Source: Nitrosomonadales bacterium
GTDB lineage: Bacteria > Pseudomonadota > Gammaproteobacteria > Burkholderiales > Nitrosomonadaceae
Assembly: GCA_004525885.1 (NCBI GenBank)
Contig: SPBV01000031.1
Location: 1-11,523, forward strand
Direction of reading: 5' to 3'
Length of the DNA stretch: 11,523 nucleotides
Of the stretch, positions 6,965 through 11,523 are shown piece after piece. The notes under the pieces are model-generated. The model was not told the origin of the DNA and made no database searches. It was given only the letters and a program-made list of their open reading frames with translations. The stretch's first letter is position 1, and every line of letters begins with the position of its first letter. The position numbers and the translations under genes are program-made.

Positions 6965-7564
6965 ATGAGGTGTTTAAACTCGTTAGTATTTTTGGTTGGG
7001 ATGGCAGCACTAGTTCTTTTAACAAACTGTAGTAGTAAAATCGATCCTACATTTCTGTCTACAGATATCACGAACGCCAGCTTTGGCAAAGACTTTAAAC
7101 TCTCTGATCACAATGGGGACATTCGTTCTCTAAATGATTTCAAAGACAAGGTGGTAGTGCTTTTTTTCGGCTATACAAATTGTCCAGATATATGCCCAAG
7201 CATCATGGGTAAGCTTGCCGGTGCCATAAAAAAATTGGGCAAAGATAGCAATCGCGTTCAAGTGCTATTTGTATCGGTTGATCCTGAACATGATACCCCT
7301 GAATTACTTAAGCAATATGTGTCCACATTCAATCCTACATTCCTTGGCCTATCCGGCGACTTACAAACAACAAGAAATCTTGCCAAGAAGTTTAAAATTA
7401 TCTTTCAAAAACAGGCAGGGATAACCCCGGATAATTACACAATGGACCACTCGACCGGGGTCTTTATTTTTGACGTTACAGGAAGCCTTCGCTTGTATGT
7501 GAACTCTAGTACAAGTATGGATATAATTTCCCATGATATTTTAGAGTTACTAAAAACATCTTGA
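6965..7564 (+). CDS. SCO1/SenC/PrrC family copper chaperone
   Basis: Thioredoxin-fold protein that loads or reduces the CuA site of subunit II. The 199 residues begin with a hydrophobic export segment (about 4-20) ending LLTNCSS, where C22 may be lipidated. The -1 residue would be Asn rather than the usual Gly/Ala/Ser, so a plain membrane anchor is the alternative. The copper site is complete: C73 and C77 in GYTNCPDICPS, and H162 in MDHSTGVFIFD. The VSVDPEHDTPE block (103-113) is also typical. It is the last plus-strand gene of the oxidase cluster, 8 bases after ctaB, and converges with the FAD-linked oxidase gene. Length is normal for the family and nothing is broken. Confidence 0.94.
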   Translation: MRCLNSLVFLVGMAALVLLTNCSSKIDPTFLSTDITNASFGKDFKLSDHNGDIRSLNDFKDKVVVLFFGYTNCPDICPSIMGKLAGAIKKLGKDSNRVQVLFVSVDPEHDTPELLKQYVSTFNPTFLGLSGDLQTTRNLAKKFKIIFQKQAGITPDNYTMDHSTGVFIFDVTGSLRLYVNSSTSMDIISHDILELLKTS

Positions 7565-7632
7565 TGGCAATTGAATCAAAGAAAGATGGTTACCTTTCAA
7601 AACCGTTACTCTGCATCCCGATTCATTTGGCA
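7565..7632. repeat. imperfect inverted repeat in the convergent gap after SCO1
   Basis: TGGCAATTGAATC (7565-7577) and GATTCATTTGGCA (7620-7632) are inverted copies matching at 11 of 13 positions, with a 42-base loop. They lie between two convergent gene ends. A role in slowing or ending transcription from either side is possible. No T-run directly follows either arm, so I do not call it an intrinsic terminator. Confidence 0.3.
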
Positions 7633-7662
7633 AATCACGATGTGCTTAAAGTTTTTTCGGGT

Positions 7663-9024
7663 TTAGAGAAATAACTTACCTGGATTAAGAATATTATTGG
7701 GGTCAAATACACGCTTAATATCCTTCATCAGAGTCATCGTTGTTATATCAATTTCCTTATCTATATAGGCGCGCTTCTCTCTACCAATACCGTGTTCTCC
7801 TGATAATGTACCGTTGAGTCTAATCACCAAATCAAAAATTTCATTCAGACACTTCTCAGCACGATTCATTTCATCAAGATTATCCGGGTTTACCAACAGA
7901 TTCACATGAATATTACCGTTTCCAGCATGGCCCAAATTAACATTACTAACTTGATACTGGGAGCTTAGTTTTGATAAACCATTTAGAAATTCAGGTAATG
8001 TAGTAATTGGTACAACTACATCCTCATTAATTTTCTTAGGCGCAATATCGCGCAATAATGGCGATAATGCTTTGCGCATTTGCCACAAATTGATAGTATC
8101 TAAGACACACTCAGCTTGTAGTAAACCATCGTTTTTACAGGCGGAAAGAATAGCGGCACTTGACTCTGTAATTTCACGAGGCGACCCGTCAACTTCAATC
8201 ATCAGCATAGCGCCACTATCAGCTGGCAGCATTTCAGGGAATCGTCCGCGTATAAGGTTGAGTGAACCTGCATCAAGAAATTCAAGTGCGCTAGGAGTCT
8301 GAGAAAGAGACATAATTGAGACTATTGCTGCAGCACAACTTGCATCATCACGAAAATGGGCAACAAGCCCCCCAATAGCTTGCGGTAAAGGAGTAAGCTT
8401 AAGCGTGGCTTCGGTAATCACGGCTAGCGTTCCCTCAGAACCAATTAGAAGTCGTGTTAGATCATAGCCCACCACACCTTTAGTGGTATAGCAGCCAGTC
8501 TTAACTGCTTCACCTTTACCCGTCACCGCTTTCACCCCAAGCACATGCTCACGAGTGGTCCCATATTTTACTGCATGAGGACCACCCGCAGACGTAGCAA
8601 GATTTCCTCCTATGCTGGAATAAGCTGCACTGGAAGGATCGGGTGGCCAAAAAAACCCATAGGGTTTGGCCGTATCTTGCACGGTCTGGTTGAGTACACC
8701 AGGTTCAGCTACTATTACACGATTAGCAGGATCAACTACAGTAATCCGTAACATACGTTCCAGAGACAATGCGATGCCACCCTGATCTGGAACACTTCCT
8801 CCAGCGGTACCGGTCCCGCGCCCACGTGGTGTGAGTGGAACTTTGTGTATATTACAGAGTACAACTATGGCTTGAACCTCATCAGAGGTGAGTGGAAATG
8901 CCACCACATCAGGCGGATATATTTTTTGACTATTATCGTAAGCGTAAGCGTAACAATCCACTGGGTCTGTATAAATCCGGTCGGGAGGCAATAAAGAATT
9001 GAGTTGAGTGAGAAAATCAGACAT
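7663..9024 (-). CDS. FAD-linked oxidase, GlcD/D-lactate dehydrogenase-like
   Basis: Flavoprotein of the VAO/PCMH family that oxidises a 2-hydroxyacid such as glycolate, D-lactate or D-2-hydroxyglutarate; the substrate cannot be told from sequence. The 453 residues have the N-terminal FAD-binding PCMH domain with PRGRGTGTAGGS (66-77) and SSIGGNLATSAGGPHAVKYG (136-155). The C-terminal FAD-oxidase domain carries GHAGNGNIHVN (365-375; H366 and H373 are likely metal ligands) and SGEHGIG (408-414). It is shorter than E. coli GlcD (about 499), and no GlcE or GlcF partner is visible here, so it probably acts as a single-chain enzyme. The ATG gives a full N-terminus, but the ribosome site is weak. It is divergent from rsmI and convergent with SCO1, hence a separate transcript. 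Confidence 0.92.
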   Translation of the reverse strand: MSDFLTQLNSLLPPDRIYTDPVDCYAYAYDNSQKIYPPDVVAFPLTSDEVQAIVVLCNIHKVPLTPRGRGTGTAGGSVPDQGGIALSLERMLRITVVDPANRVIVAEPGVLNQTVQDTAKPYGFFWPPDPSSAAYSSIGGNLATSAGGPHAVKYGTTREHVLGVKAVTGKGEAVKTGCYTTKGVVGYDLTRLLIGSEGTLAVITEATLKLTPLPQAIGGLVAHFRDDASCAAAIVSIMSLSQTPSALEFLDAGSLNLIRGRFPEMLPADSGAMLMIEVDGSPREITESSAAILSACKNDGLLQAECVLDTINLWQMRKALSPLLRDIAPKKINEDVVVPITTLPEFLNGLSKLSSQYQVSNVNLGHAGNGNIHVNLLVNPDNLDEMNRAEKCLNEIFDLVIRLNGTLSGEHGIGREKRAYIDKEIDITTMTLMKDIKRVFDPNNILNPGKLFL

Positions 9025-9062
9025 TTACCATCGCTTGAAATTATTTTCTTGCTAAATAGGAA

Positions 9063-9075
9063 AGCCTACTAGGCT
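9063..9075. promoter_or_regulatory. short perfect palindrome between divergent genes
   Basis: AGCCTA-C-TAGGCT is a perfect inverted repeat with 6-base arms in the 112-base gap between the GlcD-like gene and rsmI. Its position allows it to be an operator for either gene. No convincing -35/-10 pair could be fixed beside it, so the role is inferred only. Confidence 0.3.
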
Positions 9076-9136
9076 ATCGTATAGTATGGCAATCAATACT
9101 AGAGAAATTAGCATGAACCCTATGTATAACTAAAAT

Positions 9137-9988
9137 ATGATACAAAAAAGTACATTATATGTGGTTGCCACCCCGATTGGAAACCTACGTGACATTAGCC
9201 TACGTGCGCTCGATGTGCTCATGGCTGTTGATGTAATTGCTGCTGAAGATACGCGCAACTCTCGACACTTACTGTCACATTATTCAATTACCAAGAAGAT
9301 GATAGCTTTGCACCAGCACAATGAACGCACAGCCTCAGAAAAAATTGTGGGTCTACTTGCGACGGGAAAATCTGTTGCCTATGTTACTGATGTTGGTACA
9401 CCGGGTATCTCTGACCCTGGTGCAATTTTGGTTAACCTAGTAAGAAAAAATTACAGTGTGGTACCAATCCCTGGCGCCAATGCTGCGTTGTGTGCTCTGT
9501 CCGCTGCCGGGATTCCTGCAACACATTTCTTATTCTACGGCTTTCTTCCTACCAAAACAGGCATACGTAGACGCAAACTAGAAGAATTAAGGTCGCTGAC
9601 ATACACTCTGGTATTTTACGAAGCGCCCCACCGTATTCTAGAGTGTGTAACAGACTTATCCGTTGTACTGGAAGCAAATCGACAATTAACCATAGGTAGA
9701 GAACTAACAAAAATGTTCGAAACTATCCATACTTGCGCCTTAGGTGATGCTTTAACGTGGCTAAACGCCGACACTAATCAGCAGAAGGGTGAGTTTGTAC
9801 TACTTTTATCTGGCGCAGAAACCCCAGATAAAGGTAGGATTAGTAATCAGGGTCAGCACACCCTAAAATTATTAATGAAAGAACTACCTTTGAAGCAAGC
9901 AGTAAAACTAGCGTCGGATATCACTTATGAAAATAAAAATCAAATGTATAAAATGGCGCTATCGATGAAAAAAGATGAGGGGCGCTGA
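9137..9988 (+). CDS. rsmI: 16S rRNA (cytidine(1402)-2'-O)-methyltransferase
   Basis: SAM-dependent tetrapyrrole-methylase-fold enzyme that methylates the 2'-OH of C1402 in the 16S rRNA decoding centre, working with RsmH on the same base. The 283 residues show the family blocks in order: YVVATPIGNLRDISLRAL (8-25), AAEDTRNSRHLLSHY (35-49), DVGTPGISDPG (85-95), VPIPGANAALCALSAAG (109-125), FYGFLP (133-138), YEAPHRI (161-167) and GRELTKMFE (187-195). The ATG at 9137 places the first motif correctly but has no visible Shine-Dalgarno. A six-codon ATG frame (9113-9133) ends three bases before it. The gene stands alone: its upstream neighbour is divergent, and a terminator-like hairpin lies about 75 bases beyond its end. 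Confidence 0.96.
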   Translation: MIQKSTLYVVATPIGNLRDISLRALDVLMAVDVIAAEDTRNSRHLLSHYSITKKMIALHQHNERTASEKIVGLLATGKSVAYVTDVGTPGISDPGAILVNLVRKNYSVVPIPGANAALCALSAAGIPATHFLFYGFLPTKTGIRRRKLEELRSLTYTLVFYEAPHRILECVTDLSVVLEANRQLTIGRELTKMFETIHTCALGDALTWLNADTNQQKGEFVLLLSGAETPDKGRISNQGQHTLKLLMKELPLKQAVKLASDITYENKNQMYKMALSMKKDEGR

Positions 9989-10064
9989 CCCAATAAATTA
10001 ATTTATATTCCATAGGATCTTAAGCATGGCACCACGTTCATTTCTAAATTAAGAGCATCTAAGC

Positions 10065-10084
10065 TGGTGTGAAAACACTATTTT
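10065..10084 (+). terminator. weak intrinsic terminator candidate after rsmI
   Basis: TGGTGT-GAAA-ACACTA can form a six-pair stem with one G-U pair and a GNRA-type tetraloop, followed at once by TTTT. The stem is short and GC-poor, so efficiency is doubtful. Its place between rsmI and the promoter-like sequence of the next gene supports the call. Confidence 0.35.
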
Positions 10085-10088
10085 CGAT

Positions 10089-10146
10089 TATAATTACAAC
10101 ATCACATGGTCATAGTTGAATTTCTTTTTGCGAATGTGAATATACT
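10089..10146 (+). promoter_or_regulatory. candidate promoter region of the thioredoxin-like gene
   Basis: Two -10-like elements are visible. TATAAT at 10089-10094 is a perfect match but has no good -35. TATACT at 10141-10146 has TTGAAT at 10116-10121 with a slightly long 19-base spacer. Either would give a short leader to the gene starting at 10178, which has a strong GGAG ribosome site. Which one works cannot be decided from sequence. Confidence 0.35.
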
Positions 10147-10177
10147 TATTGATTCTTAAATTTTTTGGAGATTACCT

Positions 10178-10417
10178 ATGAAAACATCTGCTATTTTTTA
10201 TCATGCTGGTTGTCCTGTATGTGTTGAAGCTGAGCATCAAGTAGCCGAAGCTTTGGATCCTGCCCGCTATGATGTGGAAATCGTACATTTAGGCGAGCTA
10301 AAAGAACGGATTGAAGCCGCTGAAGCAGCTGGAGTTAAATCGGTTCCAGCAATAGTAATTGGCGGCGCACCTTTTCATATCAATTTTGGTGCCCCAATGT
10401 CCGCGTTGAAGGGCTAG
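10178..10417 (+). CDS. thioredoxin/glutaredoxin-like small redox protein (CPVC)
   Basis: A 79-residue cytosolic protein with a compact thioredoxin-fold pattern: first strand KTSAIFYHAG, redox motif CPVC (C12-C15), a helix rich in Glu/Ala, and the cis-proline region KSVPAIVIGG (P57). It has no signal peptide. Size resembles glutaredoxins, but the CPVC centre and the C-terminal HINFGAPMSAL differ from the classic CPYC enzymes, so glutathione dependence is uncertain. Similar small proteins occur in other betaproteobacteria, by recollection. A clear GGAG ribosome site lies about 8 bases before the ATG. It appears to be monocistronic, with its own candidate promoter and a strong terminator right after the stop. 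A role in thiol redox balance is inferred. Confidence 0.8.
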   Translation: MKTSAIFYHAGCPVCVEAEHQVAEALDPARYDVEIVHLGELKERIEAAEAAGVKSVPAIVIGGAPFHINFGAPMSALKG

Positions 10418-10421
10418 TAGG

Positions 10422-10458
10422 AAAAATGGCGGGTATAGTTTAGTTACACCCGCCTTTT
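10422..10458 (+). terminator. intrinsic terminator of the thioredoxin-like gene
   Basis: GGCGGGT (10428-10434) pairs perfectly with ACCCGCC (10448-10454) over a 13-base loop, followed by TTTT and preceded by AAAAA, so it could work in both directions. It starts a few bases after the stop codon and is the clearest terminator in the window. Confidence 0.85.
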
Positions 10459-10721
10459 GCTCATTATTGACGGATAAATAATCAGATGTGCCGATGATAG
10501 TTATTTCTTTTGTAGTGAAACTGTAGAAAAACCTACACATCACAACTTACGTCAACCCGATACAACATTCATTGTTTATAGTTTTTTCGTGGCAAACCCT
10601 AAAAATAACACCGTTTATATTTACTCTTCAAAACATTTAGTCGCCAGAATTACCCTTGGCCAATCCATTTTTGTAAAGATATGTCGGCCGGGTATTTTTG
10701 ATCTATCTTTGTCCGTATTGA

Positions 10722-10743
10722 GTTGAATTTAAACTAAATTAAC
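10722..10743. repeat. inverted repeat with AATTTA/TAAATT arms
   Basis: AATTTA and TAAATT form a perfect inverted repeat over three bases. The arms extend outward by GTT/AAC if one G is bulged, giving nine pairs. It is AT-rich and lies directly beside the stem-loop at 10745-10774. It may be operator-like; function unknown. Confidence 0.4.
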
Positions 10744-10744
10744 A

Positions 10745-10774
10745 AGGGTAGCTTTTATTTTATTTAGCTATCCT
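10745..10774 (+). repeat. stem-loop AGGGTAGCT/AGCTATCCT
   Basis: Nine-base arms (10745-10753 and 10766-10774) pair fully if one G-U is allowed, closing a 12-base T-rich loop. No T-run follows on either strand, so it is not a standard terminator. On the plus strand it lies about 150 bases ahead of the EF-hand gene and might fold in its leader or act as a protein-binding site. Confidence 0.45.
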
Positions 10775-10857
10775 GATCACATTTCAAGCTAGTACATATT
10801 GATTTATTAGAAACTTATTAATGCAATTAAGCAGAGTTAATAAATATGCTTCCCCAT

Positions 10858-10914
10858 ATGAATAAATACCAGAGAGCATCTAAATATCAACGTAAAATTC
10901 TTGCCTATCTATAG
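10858..10914 (+). CDS. possible 18-residue upstream ORF or leader peptide
   Basis: A short frame, MNKYQRASKYQRKILAYL, starts at ATG 10858, and its TAG lies in the ribosome site of the EF-hand gene, nine bases before that gene's ATG. It repeats the tetrapeptide KYQR using different codons each time. No Shine-Dalgarno precedes it, so translation is uncertain. It is listed because its position would let it influence translation of the next gene. Chance is the simpler explanation. Confidence 0.2.
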   Translation: MNKYQRASKYQRKILAYL

Positions 10915-10923
10915 GAGAACATT

Positions 10924-11322
10924 ATGTACAACAAAAAAACTATTGTCTTTTTCGTTGCTGGCCCTATCTTTGCCATGGCACTGAGTAGCACTTCACCCTG
11001 CTTTGCAGCTGATGACTCTTTTACCTTGCAACCCCTAAATACGAAGAACCTCATGCTAGCCTACGCTGATTTAGCAGAAACCCAAAAACCTGGGGGGACT
11101 GGAACAGGGGGTGGTGAATATGGTATGTCACTGATGGATAAAAACAAGGACGGCAAAGTCAGCAAGGAAGAGTTTCTCAAATATAATGAGGCCATATTTG
11201 AGAAAGTAGATGCCAACCAGGATGGCTCCGTTGACAAAAATGAAGCGGACGGCTATGTGTCCAAGAGCAAACCCAAAACAGCCCCAAGCTACTCAACATC
11301 ACATGGTGAAATAAAGAAGTAG
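10924..11322 (+). CDS. exported two-EF-hand calcium-binding protein
   Basis: A 132-residue protein with a Sec signal peptide: basic start, hydrophobic core at about 6-20, likely cleavage after CFA at residue 28. Two canonical EF-hand loops follow. The first is D72 to E83 (ligand positions D72, N74, D76, K78 backbone, S80, E83). The second is D96 to E107 (D96, N98, D100, S102 backbone, D104, E107). A Gly-rich linker (57-64) precedes them, and the tail is Lys/Ser-rich. It is probably a periplasmic Ca2+ binder; the partner or process is unknown. AGGAGA stands at a good distance before the ATG, so the start is firm. No neighbour suggests a pathway. It is unrelated to the oxidase cluster as far as can be seen. 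Confidence 0.85.
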   Translation: MYNKKTIVFFVAGPIFAMALSSTSPCFAADDSFTLQPLNTKNLMLAYADLAETQKPGGTGTGGGEYGMSLMDKNKDGKVSKEEFLKYNEAIFEKVDANQDGSVDKNEADGYVSKSKPKTAPSYSTSHGEIKK

Positions 11323-11375
11323 TTGTCTATACTTATATTGGCAGACCTACACTTCATCTCCATGCGGCTATATTT

Positions 11376-11404
11376 TTGACAAAATTTGGCATTTATACTT
11401 TAAA
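11376..11404 (+). promoter_or_regulatory. possible promoter reading out of the window
   Basis: A perfect -35 TTGACA (11376-11381) is followed after 17 bases by TTTAAA (11399-11404), a mediocre -10. It lies in the 200-base gene-free end of the window and points right, so any gene it serves is beyond the edge. The rest of that end has no gene; it includes a short inverted repeat AGTATA-AA-TATACT at 11480-11493. Confidence 0.3.
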
Positions 11405-11523
11405 ACATACATACACAACATCGTGGATTCTTTTTAACTTACATTAGAAAACCAGGTCGAATTCTGTAACTTACTGGTTAGTATAAATATACTCACAAAA
11501 TTACTTGTCTCTTTTATATACAC

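Larger units (their letters stand above)
10459..10923. other. non-coding AT-rich stretch before the EF-hand gene
   Basis: This stretch of about 465 bases has no convincing gene. It holds a small hairpin-capable segment (TGTAG/CTACA around 10522-10537), the two adjacent inverted repeats at 10722-10774, and tiny ORFs at 10821-10865 (14 codons plus stop) and 10858-10914 (18 codons plus stop). I saw no tRNA-like arms and no clear -35/-10 pair. The last bases (AGGAGA, about 10913-10918) are the ribosome site of the next gene. It may be a promoter and long leader, or hold a small RNA. Confidence 0.5.

Noticed and set aside
8072..8751. Plus-strand frames at 8072-8302 and 8545-8751 within the FAD-linked oxidase
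   Set aside because: Antisense to conserved FAD-domain coding sequence; no start signals or motifs.
9989..10177. Possible rnpB (RNase P RNA) after rsmI, as in some proteobacteria, and a 14-base AT palindrome at 9993-10006
   Set aside because: The gap is under 200 bases, too short for RNase P RNA; the palindrome is pure AT with no T-run after it.
10298..10543. 81-codon minus-strand frame over the end of the thioredoxin-like gene
   Set aside because: It runs through the intrinsic terminator and opposite the cis-Pro region; no family resemblance.
10097..11310. CAACATCACATGGT occurring twice (about 10097 and 11297)
   Set aside because: A 14-base match is about what chance can give in a window this size, and one copy is inside the EF-hand coding region.
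1..11523. CRISPR arrays, insertion sequences, tRNA or rRNA genes
   Set aside because: No regularly spaced repeats, transposase frames, terminal inverted repeats with target duplications, or tRNA-like arms were seen.

Overview
The window looks like a chromosomal piece of a moderately AT-rich betaproteobacterium. The order coxB-coxA-small assembly protein-ctaG-DUF2970-coxC-DUF2909-SURF1-SCO-like-ctaB-SCO1 is characteristic of that class. Protein character (cytochrome c-fused subunit II, CyoE/CtaB sequence, the small CPVC thioredoxin-like protein) suggests Nitrosomonadales, perhaps Nitrosomonas or a relative. The genus is inferred from family resemblance remembered without a search.

Positions 2-7564 are an aa3-type cytochrome c oxidase locus. 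It opens inside coxB (5' end outside the window) and continues with coxA, a 36-residue single-TM assembly protein, ctaG (Cox11), a DUF2970 protein and coxC. A small DUF2909 twin-TM gene then lies on the opposite strand. It is followed by SURF1, an overlapping SCO-like CxxxC protein, ctaB (haem O synthase) and a SCO1/SenC copper chaperone. Subunits I and II carry every metal-binding and proton-channel residue I checked. CtaG, the two SCO-type proteins, SURF1 and CtaB would supply CuB, CuA and haem. Haem A synthase (ctaA/cox15), often found between the SCO-like gene and ctaB, is absent. Several genes are joined by stop/start overlaps (ATGA at 2804, TTGA at 3364, a 32-base overlap at 5446), so translational coupling is likely.

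Positions 7663-9988 hold two divergent genes: a GlcD-type FAD-linked oxidase on the minus strand, convergent with SCO1, and rsmI (16S rRNA C1402 2'-O-methyltransferase) on the plus strand. A 112-base gap with a small perfect palindrome separates them.

Positions 9989-11523 are gene-poor. They hold a 79-residue thioredoxin/glutaredoxin-like protein with its own candidate promoter and a clear intrinsic terminator. A roughly 465-base non-coding stretch with two adjacent inverted repeats follows, then a small exported protein with two canonical EF-hands. The last 200 bases are non-coding.

I see no mobile element, CRISPR array, tRNA or rRNA. The most interesting points are the very short oxidase assembly gene, the antisense DUF2909 gene inside the operon, the missing ctaA, the C6A5 run in the SURF1/SCO-like overlap, and the structured region ahead of the EF-hand gene.
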